Shown piece after piece: positions 34,583-43,413 of a stretch of 64,000 nt of DNA. The stretch comes from Noviherbaspirillum sp. UKPF54 (GTDB lineage Bacteria > Pseudomonadota > Gammaproteobacteria > Burkholderiales > Burkholderiaceae_D), in the NCBI RefSeq assembly GCF_007874125.1, contig NZ_CP040128.1, positions 3,348,001-3,412,000 on the forward strand, in the 5' to 3' direction. A model generated the notes under the pieces. That model made no database searches and was not told where the DNA came from. It saw only the letters and a list, made by a program, of their open reading frames with translations. The position numbers and the translations under genes were made by a program. Position 1 is the stretch's first letter; each line of letters opens with the position of its first letter.

Positions 34583-36271
34583 TCAGAACTCTTCCCAGTC
34601 GTCGCCGCCTTTGGCCGGCGCGCGACGCGTCGTTATTGCTGCCGAGGCCAGTCTGGCCGGCTGCGGCCGTCCGGCCGGTTTCGGGGCGCGGGCCTTTGGC
34701 GCTGCCACCGCATGCGTGCCGGCAATCTTGAATGCCCCCACCACCTGCACCAGGTTGCTCGCCTGTTCCTGCATCGCTTCCGAGGCGGCGGCGGCCTGCT
34801 CCACCAGCGAGGCATTCTGCTGGGTGACTTCGTCCATCTGCGCGATGGCCTGGTTGATCTGCTCGATGCCGGCGGTTTGCTCGTGGCTGGCGGCGCTGAT
34901 CTCGCCCATGATGTCGGTGACGCGGCGCACGCTCTCGACGATTTCCTGCATGGTGGCGCCGGCCTGGTCGACCAGCCGCGCGCCGCTGTCGACCTTGTCG
35001 ACCGAGTCGTTGATCAGGGCCTTGATTTCCTTGGCCGCCGACGCCGAGCGCTGCGCCAGGTTGCGCACTTCCGACGCCACCACGGCAAAGCCGCGTCCCT
35101 GCTCGCCGGCGCGCGCGGCTTCCACCGCGGCGTTCAACGCCAGGATATTGGTCTGGAACGCGATGCCATCGATGACGCCGATGATGTCGACGATCTTCCT
35201 GGCCGAGTCGTTGATGGCGCCCATCGTGTCCACCACCTCCGCCACCACCGCGCCGCCCTTTTGCGCGATGCCGGACGCCGAGCTGGCCAGCGTGTTGGCC
35301 TGGCGTGCGTTGTCGGCGTTCTGCTTGACGGTGGAGGTCAGCTCTTCCATCGAGGAGGCGGTTTCCTCCAGCGAGCTGGCCTGCTGCTCGGTGCGCGAGG
35401 ACAGGTCGAGGTTGCCGGCCGCGATCTCGCCGGAAGCGTTGGCGATCATGTCGGTGCCGGAGCGTACCTGGGCCACGATGGAAGCCAGGTTGTCGCGCAT
35501 CTTGCTCATGGCATACAGCATGCTGCTCTGGTCGCCCGCACGCAGTTCGACGTCGACCGTCAAGTCGCCATCGGCGATGCGCCCGGCGATCGCTGCGGCG
35601 TACTCCGGCTCGCCGCCCAGCTGGCGCAGCAGGCCGCGCGTGATCGCGAAGCCGATCAGCGCAGCCAGCATCACCGTCGCCAGCCCCAGCACCACCATCA
35701 GCGTACGCGCGCTGCCATGCGCCTCGTCCGCGTCCCGTCCGGCAATCTCCATCAGTTCGACCTGGAACTGGATCATGTTGCTGAGCGCTTCCTTGTAGCT
35801 TTTCAGTGTCGGGCGCAGCTCATTGCTCAGATAAGTTCTTGCTTCCGCCGCCTGCTCCTGGTTGATCAGCGCGATCAGCTTTTCCTGCCCGGCGATGTAG
35901 GCGGTGCGCGCATCCTTCACCTTCTGGAGCAATTCCTTGCCTTTCGGCAGGACAATCACCTTCTCCAGCCTGTCGACGTCGGAGGCGGTCGCCTTGCGCG
36001 CGTCGGCGATGTCTTGCGCCTGTTTTTGGCGGTCATCCTTGCTATCGGTAAGCATCATGTTGCGCAGTGCGATCGCGATGCGGTCGGTTTGCGCCTGCAT
36101 GTCGCTGGCCATTTCGATCTTGGGCCAGCGCTCTTTGATGATGCCCGACGTGGCCGCGTTCAGCTCGCGCAGTTTGACGAGGCCGATGGCAATAATCACG
36201 ACTAACAGGATGCACACGCTGCCAAAGCTGAGTGCGAGGCGCGTGCCGACTTTCATGCTGGAATTATTCAT
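34583..36271 (-). CDS. Methyl-accepting chemotaxis protein
   Basis: 562-residue transmembrane chemoreceptor. TM1 at about 11-31, periplasmic four-helix-bundle ligand domain (about 35-190), TM2 at about 190-212, HAMP (about 212-265), and the signalling domain with the highly conserved hairpin IDGIAFQTNILALNAAVEAARAGEQGRGFAVVA and EVRNLAQRSASAAKEI. Ala/Pro-rich linker at the C-terminus ends DDWEEF, fitting the xWxxF tether that recruits CheR/CheB for adaptation. Ligand unknown. No che genes nearby. Confidence 0.95.
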   Translation of the reverse strand: MNNSSMKVGTRLALSFGSVCILLVVIIAIGLVKLRELNAATSGIIKERWPKIEMASDMQAQTDRIAIALRNMMLTDSKDDRQKQAQDIADARKATASDVDRLEKVIVLPKGKELLQKVKDARTAYIAGQEKLIALINQEQAAEARTYLSNELRPTLKSYKEALSNMIQFQVELMEIAGRDADEAHGSARTLMVVLGLATVMLAALIGFAITRGLLRQLGGEPEYAAAIAGRIADGDLTVDVELRAGDQSSMLYAMSKMRDNLASIVAQVRSGTDMIANASGEIAAGNLDLSSRTEQQASSLEETASSMEELTSTVKQNADNARQANTLASSASGIAQKGGAVVAEVVDTMGAINDSARKIVDIIGVIDGIAFQTNILALNAAVEAARAGEQGRGFAVVASEVRNLAQRSASAAKEIKALINDSVDKVDSGARLVDQAGATMQEIVESVRRVTDIMGEISAASHEQTAGIEQINQAIAQMDEVTQQNASLVEQAAAASEAMQEQASNLVQVVGAFKIAGTHAVAAPKARAPKPAGRPQPARLASAAITTRRAPAKGGDDWEEF

Positions 36272-36505
36272 TTGTCACTTGCGAAAGGTCTGTTGCCGCA
36301 CACAGGAAGAACGCTGCCGCTGTCCAACGGGTGCATTCTTTGTATCGAAGCAGGATGAATGTAAAAAATTGATATAAATCAATATTGCTACTACATCAGC
36401 GGGCTAGGCAAGCAGTATTTCCATTTCACGGGCGAGCGACGCGAAATTCCAACGCACGCCATCATCGCGCGCTGCGAAGATGACAACACCACGGCCTTCG
36501 CAGTA

Positions 36506-37558
36506 TCAGTCGTGCGGCGGGCCGCCACGGGCTTGTGCCTGCGCCCCGGCGCGAAACTCCTTGGGCGAAACGCCGAACCAGCGGCGGAAGGTGCGGCCGA
36601 AATTGGATGTATCGAGATAGCCGAGCCGCTCGGCGATGGTCTCGACCGGCAAGCCGGTATGCCGCAGGAACCATTGCGCGCGCTCCTTGCGCACTTCGTC
36701 GAGCAATGCCTGATAGCTGGTGCCGCACTGCTTGAGCTTGCGTATCAGGGTGCGCGCCGACATGTGCAGTTCGTCCGCCATGCCGTCGCATCCCGGGTAA
36801 TCGCCTTCGCGCGCCGCCAGCCGCGCGCGCACCTGCTGCGCCAGGTCGCCGCCCGGTCCGCGCTGGGCGAGCGCTTGCTCGCAGTCGCGCAGCGCGGCGG
36901 CATAGGCCAGCGGATCGGCGGTCAGGCAGGGCGCGGCCAGGAGCGCGCCCGGGAAACGGATCTCCATGCAGGCGGCGTCGAACACGATCGTGCCGGAAAA
37001 GCGCGACGCATAGGCGGCATGCCAGGGAGCGGCCGGATACGGCACCCGGTATTCCAGCTCGCCCAGCGCATCGCCGACCAGCGCTTCGAGCACTTGCACC
37101 AGCAGCACCGAGGTCCCTTCCAGGATCGGAATGCGCACGTCGCCCAGGTCGAAGCGCTCGCGTATCTGCAGACACGCCACCGGCCCGCCGGTGAGCAGGC
37201 GCATATCGAGCATACTGGCGCGCAAGACCGAATAGCGCACGATCACGTCCAGCGCCTGCCCCACATCCTTGCTGGCCATGGCTGCGTAGCCGACCGGGCC
37301 GTGCGCGGAAACCGGCACCGATGCACCGATTTCCATGCCAAGCAGCGGCGACCCGCTCAACTCCAGCGCAGACAGGATCAGGCGGCGCATCTGCGCAAAG
37401 CTCAGCGAGCGGCTGGCGTCGAGCAGCTGCGGCCAGGTCAGGCCGGTACCGGACAGCAGGCGCGACAATTCCACGCCGCGCTTGCGCAGATGCATGCACA
37501 GCAGCCGCGCATAGGCGGGATGAACGGCGGGCTGAACCCAATGGGCGGGAACGGTCAT
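36506..37558 (-). CDS. AraC-family regulator, probably of alkB
   Basis: 350-residue regulator of the OruR/AlkR-type AraC group: a large N-terminal ligand domain (Arabinose_bd-like, PF12625; SRSLSFAQMRRLILSALELSGSPLLGMEIG ...) and a C-terminal double HTH (CDGMADELHMSARTLIRKLKQCG; LPVETIAERLGYLDTSNFGRTFRRWFGVSPKEFR). It is divergent from the alkane hydroxylase gene across a 165-bp gap, matching the AlkR-AlkM arrangement known from Acinetobacter, so induction of alkB by alkanes or related chains is inferred. Start at 37558 (MTVPAHWVQP) fits the family; a frame to 37606 is possible, and neither has a strong ribosome-binding site. Confidence 0.9.
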   Translation of the reverse strand: MTVPAHWVQPAVHPAYARLLCMHLRKRGVELSRLLSGTGLTWPQLLDASRSLSFAQMRRLILSALELSGSPLLGMEIGASVPVSAHGPVGYAAMASKDVGQALDVIVRYSVLRASMLDMRLLTGGPVACLQIRERFDLGDVRIPILEGTSVLLVQVLEALVGDALGELEYRVPYPAAPWHAAYASRFSGTIVFDAACMEIRFPGALLAAPCLTADPLAYAAALRDCEQALAQRGPGGDLAQQVRARLAAREGDYPGCDGMADELHMSARTLIRKLKQCGTSYQALLDEVRKERAQWFLRHTGLPVETIAERLGYLDTSNFGRTFRRWFGVSPKEFRAGAQAQARGGPPHD

Positions 37559-37605
37559 TGTTTCAAGTTTGAAATTGAATGATGGCGCGGGGCTGCGCAT
37601 GGCCA

Positions 37606-37633
37606 TGACAGCGCACCGCTTTTCATGCTGTCA
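37606..37633. promoter_or_regulatory. Inverted repeat TGACAGC-N14-GCTGTCA before alkB
   Basis: Perfect seven-base arms at 37606-37612 and 37627-37633 in the gap between the AraC regulator and alkB, about 90 bp before the alkB start. AraC proteins usually bind direct repeats, so this could also be the site of another regulator. Confidence 0.35.
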
Positions 37634-37723
37634 CATTTTGACGAAAAATTGCCAGTTCTTGCGGTGTGCGGCTGCGCTATATCAGGAGATGCTGTGTCCT
37701 CCAAATATTACAAGAAGGACATC

Positions 37724-38914
37724 ATGGAGACACTCTCACCGCCGGCCGGCGCGGCCGGCTATCGCGACTCGAAACGTTACGCCTGGCTGCTGTCGCTCCT
37801 GATGCCGGCACTTAACGGCGCAGGCCCCCTGCTCTACTACCTGTGGCACGACCCGCTCGTGCTGTGGGCGCCGGTCGTGCTCAGCTACGTGCTGCTGCCG
37901 GTGATCGACCTGGCGCTCGGCCGCGACCGCAGCAATCCGCCCGAGGAGATGGTGCCGGCACTGGAAGCAGACACCTACTACCGTTACGTCACGTATGCGC
38001 TGGTGCCGCTGCTGTGGGGCGGATTCATCTTCGGCGTCTGGTTTTTCACCACGCACGACTTGCCGTGGCATGCGCAGCTGGCGGGCATCATCGCCACCGG
38101 CGGCATCGGCGGCTACGGCATCAACCTCGGCCACGAGCTGGGGCACAAGCGCGCCGACACCGAACGCTGGCTGGCAAAGGTCGTACTGGCGATGACCGGC
38201 TACGGGCATTTCTACATCGAGCATAACCGCGGCCACCATCGCGACGTCGCCACGCCGGAAGATCCGGCCTCGTCACGCATGGGCGAGCCGATTTACCGTT
38301 TCGTGCTGCGCGAAATGCCGGGCGCGCTGCAGCGCGCATGGCTGCTGGAGAGGGACCGCCTGCAGCGCTGCGGCCAACCGGTGTGGTCGCTGCACAACGA
38401 CATCTTGCAGCCGCTCTTGCTCACGCTGGTGTTCTTCGCGCTGATGATCGCCTGGCTCGGCTGGCATGCGCTGCCGTTCATGCTGGCAGCAGCCTTCTGG
38501 AGCAATTTCCAGCTTACCTCGGCCAACTATATCGAGCACTACGGCCTGCTGCGCCGCAAGCTCGCCAACGGCCGCTACGAGCCCTGCCAGCCGCACCATT
38601 CCTGGAACAGCAACCAGCTGTTCTCGAACTGGGCCACGTTCCACCTGCAACGCCATTCCGACCATCATGCACATCCGGTGCGGCGCTACCAGTCGCTGCG
38701 CCATTTCGACGATGTGCCACAACTGCCGAACGGCTATTTCGGCATGTTCGTGGTGGCCTATATTCCGCCACTGTGGTTCTGGATCATGGACCGGCGGCTG
38801 CTGCAGGCGGTCGGGCGCGATCCGGCGCGCATCAATTTCGATCCGAAGCGGCGTGCGCGGCTGATGGCTCGTCATGGCCTGACGGCGCGACAGTCCAGCC
38901 AGGAGGCGTCATGA
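37724..38914 (+). CDS. alkB: Alkane 1-monooxygenase
   Basis: 396-residue integral-membrane non-heme diiron enzyme that hydroxylates the terminal carbon of alkanes, using electrons from rubredoxin. All histidine boxes are intact: HELGH (137-141), HNRGHH (167-172) and LQRHSDHH (308-315), plus the AlkB-specific NYIEHYG motif (268-274). About six membrane helices. AAGGA lies five bases before the ATG at 37724. The stop overlaps the rubredoxin start by four bases (ATGA), giving a coupled two-gene operon. A rubredoxin reductase is not in the window. The AraC regulator is divergent. Confidence 0.96.
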   Translation: METLSPPAGAAGYRDSKRYAWLLSLLMPALNGAGPLLYYLWHDPLVLWAPVVLSYVLLPVIDLALGRDRSNPPEEMVPALEADTYYRYVTYALVPLLWGGFIFGVWFFTTHDLPWHAQLAGIIATGGIGGYGINLGHELGHKRADTERWLAKVVLAMTGYGHFYIEHNRGHHRDVATPEDPASSRMGEPIYRFVLREMPGALQRAWLLERDRLQRCGQPVWSLHNDILQPLLLTLVFFALMIAWLGWHALPFMLAAAFWSNFQLTSANYIEHYGLLRRKLANGRYEPCQPHHSWNSNQLFSNWATFHLQRHSDHHAHPVRRYQSLRHFDDVPQLPNGYFGMFVVAYIPPLWFWIMDRRLLQAVGRDPARINFDPKRRARLMARHGLTARQSSQEAS

Positions 38915-39111
38915 CCTACTACTCCTGTCCCGTATGCAATTACATCTATGACGAACAAGCCGGCGAACCGCGCGAAGGCTACCCGCCCGGCACGCCGTGG
39001 AGCGCCATTCCCGACGAGTTCACCTGCCCGGACTGCGCGGTGCGCTGGAAAGGAGAGTTCGTGGCCGCCAGCCCGCAGGAAGCGGGCGGCCGGCACTTGC
39101 CGACCAATTAA
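38911..39111 (+). CDS. Rubredoxin
   Basis: 66-residue iron protein that passes electrons from rubredoxin reductase to AlkB. The four iron-binding cysteines are in SCPVCNY and TCPDCAV. Core is standard (YIYDEQAGEPREGYPPGTPW), with a ~15-residue C-terminal tail. AGGAGG precedes the ATG, which overlaps the alkB stop. The CPxC..CPDC spacing and alkB linkage point to an AlkG-type electron carrier. Confidence 0.95.
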   Translation: MTYYSCPVCNYIYDEQAGEPREGYPPGTPWSAIPDEFTCPDCAVRWKGEFVAASPQEAGGRHLPTN

Positions 39112-39436
39112 TTTCCATCCAACAATTTCTTACGCAATCCCGCCCTGCCGGGCCGGCCGGCTTGGCAGAAGGAATGACTTTTGCTGAGATATCCTGGCCG
39201 GTGCGGACGCATGACACAGCGGGAACTGATAATCTGGCTAAATCCGCATCCGGCAACGACATAAACATAAAAATGCATGGTAAATGCGCGTATGATCGAT
39301 TCATGCGCGCCTCAAAATAATTGCAATCAAGACGCGACCGGATGGCACAGGTGTCCTGTTTCAAAACGACACAGTGTTCCAAAATGGAGCAACTTGGCGA
39401 GCAATAACGCGGCCACATGCCGCAAAGGAGACGGAG
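39112..39436. other. Intergenic region before the sigma-54 activator
   Basis: Contains a GC-rich partial palindrome at about 39145-39168 (CTGCC...GGCAG) that may terminate the alkB-rubredoxin transcript, then an AT-richer stretch at about 39260-39330 suited to a promoter. No gene seen. Confidence 0.4.
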
Positions 39437-41434
39437 TTGGAACAGGTAAAAGCTGGCACGCCGGCCGCGTTCGGCGAAGCATTTGCACAAATGGCAACGC
39501 CTGCCGCGGTGCCGGGCGCAGCGCGCTTCGGCGCACTTGCCACGGACGAGCGCGGCGCCATGGTCGAAAAATCCCACCGGCGCTCCGCCGCCTACGGCCT
39601 GGGCAGCGCCGACAATCCGGAATTTGCCCCTCTGAACAATTCCGACCTGTCGCTCGTCATCGAGCACAACCGCGCGCTGTACAAGTACGCGCTGCCGGTG
39701 ATGGAGACGCTGTACGAACAGATCATCAATACCCACAACATGGTGATCCTGACCGATGCGCAAGGGGTGATCATGCATACCCTGGGCGACGACGACTTCC
39801 TGGAAAAGGCCAACCGCGTCGCGCTCACCGCCGGCGTGGCATGGTCGGAACAGAAGCGCGGCACCAACGCGATCGGCACTGCCATTGCCGAAGGCATCCC
39901 GACCCTGGTGCATGCCGACGAACATTATCTGCGCGCCAATCACATCCTGACCTGCTCGGCCGCGCCGATCTTCGACCCGCGCGGCGCGGTGATCGGCGTG
40001 CTGGACGTGACCGGCGACCGCCAGAGCTTCCACCGCCACACGATGGCGCTGGTGCGCATGTCGGCCCAGATGATCGAGAATCAATTGTTTACCGCCGCCT
40101 ACCAGGACGGCATTACGCTGCATTTCCACACCCAGCCGGAATTCATCGGCACGCTCATGGAAGGCATCGTGTCGTTTACGCCTGGCGGGCGTTTCGTGTC
40201 CGCCAACCGCAGCGCGCTGTTCAATCTCGGACTGTCTCCGCAAGCGCTGTCTGTTCATACGCTCAACTCCCTGTTCGGCCTGGGTGTGTCCGCGCTGCTC
40301 GATCATTACCGCACCGCCGCCCCCGAGCTGCTGCAGATGTGCCTGCCCAGCGGCGTGCGCGTGTACGCCAAGGCATCGGTGCGCCTGTCCAACAGCACCA
40401 TCTGCGGCGCCGAACTGGTGCGCGCGCCGGCAGCCAGCACGCCGCCGCCCCGGCGCGCCGAGCAGGCGCAGGACGATGGCGGACGGCGCCTGTCCAGCCT
40501 GCGCTACCTGAACACGGGCGACCCGCAGGTCGCCGCCATCATCGGCAAGCTCACCAAGGTCAACGGCCGCGACATCCCGATCCTGATCAACGGCGAAACC
40601 GGCACCGGCAAGGAGTTGCTGGCGCAGGCGATCCACAACGATTCGCCGCGCGCGAACGGGCCTTTCGTGGCGGTCAACTGCGCGTCGATCCCGGAAACGC
40701 TGATCGAATCCGAACTGTTCGGCTACGAGGACGGCGCCTTCACAGGCGCGCGCAAGAAGGGCTCGATCGGCCGCATCCTGCAAGCCAACGGCGGCACGCT
40801 GTTCCTGGACGAGATCGGCGACATGCCGCTGAACCTGCAGGCGCGCCTGCTGCGCGTGCTGCAGGAGCGCATGGTCACGCCGCTGGGCAGCGCCAAGTCG
40901 ATCCCGGTGAATGTCGCGCTGATCTGCGCCACGCACCGCAACCTGCGCGACATGATCGCCAAGGGCGAATTCCGCGAAGACCTGTACTATCGCCTCAACG
41001 GCCTGGTAGTCAAGCTGCCGCCGGTACGCGAGCGCAGCGACTTCGAGCTGGTGGTCAACAAGCTGCTCGCCTGCGAATCCAACGGCCGCCGCTATCATGT
41101 CGCACCGGACGTGATGCAGCTGTTCCAGCAGCATAACTGGCCGGGCAACTTCCGCCAGCTCACCAACCTACTGCGCACGGCCATGGTGATGACCGGCGAC
41201 GACGGCGAAATCCGGCTCGAGCACCTGCCGGACGACTTCCTCGAAGATGTGCAGAGCATGAAGAAGGACAGTCCCCCGCCCTTGGCCGCCGACGCTCTCC
41301 CGGCCAATACCACGCTGGGCGACGTCGAACTGTCTGTGATCCAGAAGGCGCTGCAGGCGCACGGCGGCAACGTATCGGCCACCGCGCGCGCGCTCGGCAT
41401 TTCGCGCAACACGATTTATCGCAAGCTGTGCTGA
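39437..41434 (+). CDS. AcoR-like sigma-54-dependent activator
   Basis: 665-residue enhancer-binding protein. N-terminal sensor with a GAF domain (about 80-220: VILTDAQGVIMHTLGDDDFL, KRGTNAIGTAIAEG, CSAAPIFDPRGAVIGVLDVTG), a degenerate PAS-like middle, AAA+ domain (GETGTGKELLAQAIH, GAFTGA, FLDEIGDMPL, FREDLYYRL) and a Fis-type HTH (NVSATARALGISRNTIYRKL). Architecture matches acetoin catabolism regulator AcoR and aromatic/alcohol-responsive relatives. I prefer the TTG start at 39437, which has AAGGAG five to six bases upstream, over a GTG at 39374 with none. Target unknown; the preceding alkB unit or a distant dehydrogenase operon are possible. Confidence 0.92.
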   Translation: MEQVKAGTPAAFGEAFAQMATPAAVPGAARFGALATDERGAMVEKSHRRSAAYGLGSADNPEFAPLNNSDLSLVIEHNRALYKYALPVMETLYEQIINTHNMVILTDAQGVIMHTLGDDDFLEKANRVALTAGVAWSEQKRGTNAIGTAIAEGIPTLVHADEHYLRANHILTCSAAPIFDPRGAVIGVLDVTGDRQSFHRHTMALVRMSAQMIENQLFTAAYQDGITLHFHTQPEFIGTLMEGIVSFTPGGRFVSANRSALFNLGLSPQALSVHTLNSLFGLGVSALLDHYRTAAPELLQMCLPSGVRVYAKASVRLSNSTICGAELVRAPAASTPPPRRAEQAQDDGGRRLSSLRYLNTGDPQVAAIIGKLTKVNGRDIPILINGETGTGKELLAQAIHNDSPRANGPFVAVNCASIPETLIESELFGYEDGAFTGARKKGSIGRILQANGGTLFLDEIGDMPLNLQARLLRVLQERMVTPLGSAKSIPVNVALICATHRNLRDMIAKGEFREDLYYRLNGLVVKLPPVRERSDFELVVNKLLACESNGRRYHVAPDVMQLFQQHNWPGNFRQLTNLLRTAMVMTGDDGEIRLEHLPDDFLEDVQSMKKDSPPPLAADALPANTTLGDVELSVIQKALQAHGGNVSATARALGISRNTIYRKLC

Positions 41435-41541
41435 CGGCGCCGGCCGCTTCGTGCGGTGCAAGGCGCCTGGGTCGGCATCGGAAAAAACCGGCGAGGCCGT
41501 AGAGCCGGAAACTGGACGCGATAGGACGAATTGCGCAGGAG

Positions 41542-42138
41542 TCAGGAGTCCTCGAAGCGGCGCAATTCTTCCACGGTATTGATATTGCGAAAGGCACTCG
41601 CGTCGGGAAACATCACTTCGACGAACCGCAGCGAGCGATACCACTTCTCGATTTTTCTGCCGCCCTCCTGCAGGAATGCGCTCAGGCTGGGCAGCACGCT
41701 CGCTTTCATGAGCGAGAAAACCGGATGCGTGCGCCGCTCGTCTTCCTGCGTGACGGCGACGGCGATGTCGGCGTTCGCAGCAACGAGCGCGTCGGCGAGC
41801 GTGGCCACGAGATTTTCCGGAAAGAATGGCGAGTCGCACGGCACCGTGACGAGGTATTCCGTTTCGCACCCCGCGAGTCCGGTTTGCAGGCCGGCCAGCG
41901 GCCCTTCAAAGCCACCCAATTGATCCGGCCAGACTGGATAGCCGAAGCCTTCGTAAGGGCCGATGTTCTGATTCGCGTTGATGACGATCGTCCCGACTTG
42001 GGGCGCCAGGCGCAGTATCGCGTGCAACACCATCGGTGCGCCGCGAAAAGTCTGCAAGCCCTTGTCCACACCGCCCATGCGGGAGCCGCGACCGCCGGCA
42101 AGAACCAGCCCGGTAATGCGAGAAGGTGCAATCGACAT
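41542..42138 (-). CDS. mobA: Molybdenum cofactor guanylyltransferase
   Basis: 198-residue MobA, which attaches GMP to molybdopterin to make the bis-MGD cofactor used by formate dehydrogenases. N-terminal nucleotide-binding signature LVLAGGRGSRMGGVDKGLQ, then VINANQN, the GPLAGLQTGL segment and VPCDSPFFP. Start at 42138 (MSIAPSRITG) follows the family; the frame runs 79 codons further without homology-like content. Divergent from the formate dehydrogenase operon beginning at 42366, which needs its product. Confidence 0.95.
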   Translation of the reverse strand: MSIAPSRITGLVLAGGRGSRMGGVDKGLQTFRGAPMVLHAILRLAPQVGTIVINANQNIGPYEGFGYPVWPDQLGGFEGPLAGLQTGLAGCETEYLVTVPCDSPFFPENLVATLADALVAANADIAVAVTQEDERRTHPVFSLMKASVLPSLSAFLQEGGRKIEKWYRSLRFVEVMFPDASAFRNINTVEELRRFEDS

Positions 42139-42365
42139 TGTTCGCTCGCTAGACGATGGATCGTGAGTCGGAAAATTGTAGCGCCGCACGGGCTCCTGGC
42201 GGTTGGCGCCATGCAGCACTAATGATGTGCGACAACCCTTCATCACATTCCATTCGGCATTCATCAAATACGCATGCAAAAAAGGCTGCGCTCGCGCTTT
42301 TTTTGGCGCAGTATTAAAAGATATGTTCCCACACAGGACAAGCGCCACGAGCGCTGGCGGAGCAA

Positions 42366-42896
42366 ATGGAGACAAATCCGGAGACAGATTCCCTTGCGGT
42401 TGCAGTGGTGATGCAGCGCGTCCCCATTGCCAATCGATGGCAGCCCTTCCAGTGGAAACCGGTCGAAGTGGCAGCGGACGATCTTCTCGCTGACATCGGG
42501 TATCGCTGCCTGCGCGACGATGCGTCGGACGCCCGCTGGCTGTTCGGCGGTTTTCAAGTCAGCCTCTACCTCGATGAAGCCGAAGGCTATTTCCTGAACA
42601 TTGATACGCCGGCTCCCTGCTGGTTCGTCATGTGGCGCCTGGAGACACGCGACGGCCAGGAGATCGCGGTGCCCAAGCAAGTCACGCTGTCCTACAACGA
42701 AGCCGCGCGCCTGATGGATGGCGGAGAGCAGGTGGATGCCCTGCCGGCTTCCCCTGCGATCATCGCGCGCATGGCGGCATTCGTGCAGGAGCATTATCGT
42801 CCGGAACCGAAGAAGAAACGGCGCAAGCCTTCCTTCGAGGGCGGCGCGGCAGTGGCGGAAATGGCGCGCGCGGAAGGAGGCTGCCATGGAAGCTGA
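42366..42896 (+). CDS. DUF3305 protein of the formate dehydrogenase operon
   Basis: 176-residue protein with a DUF3305 domain (VVMQRVPIANRWQPFQWKPVEV; GGFQVSLYLDEAEGYFLNI; PCWFVMWRLE), which occurs almost only with DUF3306 at formate dehydrogenase loci. Biochemical role unknown; presumably assembly or quality control of the enzyme. First gene of the operon and overlaps the DUF3306 gene by 11 bases. A basic KKKRRKPSF stretch lies near the C-terminus. Confidence 0.9.
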   Translation: METNPETDSLAVAVVMQRVPIANRWQPFQWKPVEVAADDLLADIGYRCLRDDASDARWLFGGFQVSLYLDEAEGYFLNIDTPAPCWFVMWRLETRDGQEIAVPKQVTLSYNEAARLMDGGEQVDALPASPAIIARMAAFVQEHYRPEPKKKRRKPSFEGGAAVAEMARAEGGCHGS

Positions 42897-43413
42897 AAGC
42901 TTTTTCGCCCGCTGGTCGCAACGGAACGCGGAAGCTGCCGCGAACCGACATGCCACGGAAGGAACCGGCGACGCAGCGGCAGTGCAGGCGCAGGAGCCGG
43001 CGCGCCCGCCGCCTTCGCTCGACGAGGTCGCGCGCCTGACGCCCGATTCGGACTTCACGCCATTCGTGGCGCGCGGCGTTGACGAGCAGATCCGCCGTTC
43101 GGCAATGAAAAAACTGTTTGCCGATCCGCGATTCAATGTGATGGATGGCCTGGACGTCTATATCGAGGACTACCACGCGTTCACGCCGATTCCTGCCGCA
43201 ATCCTTGCCACGCTCAACCACGCGCAAGCGTTGCTGGACCCGCTGGCGCAACGCGAAAACCACTTGGCGGAGCCGCAGGACAGCACCGCTCAAGGCGAGG
43301 ATCACGACAATGCGATGGTGGCCGACGACTTGTTAACACGCGATGCAACACTCGACGTCCCGCCTCCCGCGAAGGAACAGAACAGCCATGACGACCCGCT
43401 TCAAGATATGTAA
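42886..43413 (+). CDS. DUF3306 protein of the formate dehydrogenase operon
   Basis: 175-residue protein beginning MEAESFFARWSQRNAEAA, with the family's core LTPDSDFTPFVARGVDEQIRRSAMKKLFADPRFNVMDGLDVYIEDY (cited only by position, about residues 50-97). The C-terminal third is acidic and variable. AAGGAGG five bases before the ATG at 42886 fixes the start inside the end of the DUF3305 gene. Function unknown; constant partner of DUF3305. Confidence 0.9.
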   Translation: MEAESFFARWSQRNAEAAANRHATEGTGDAAAVQAQEPARPPPSLDEVARLTPDSDFTPFVARGVDEQIRRSAMKKLFADPRFNVMDGLDVYIEDYHAFTPIPAAILATLNHAQALLDPLAQRENHLAEPQDSTAQGEDHDNAMVADDLLTRDATLDVPPPAKEQNSHDDPLQDM

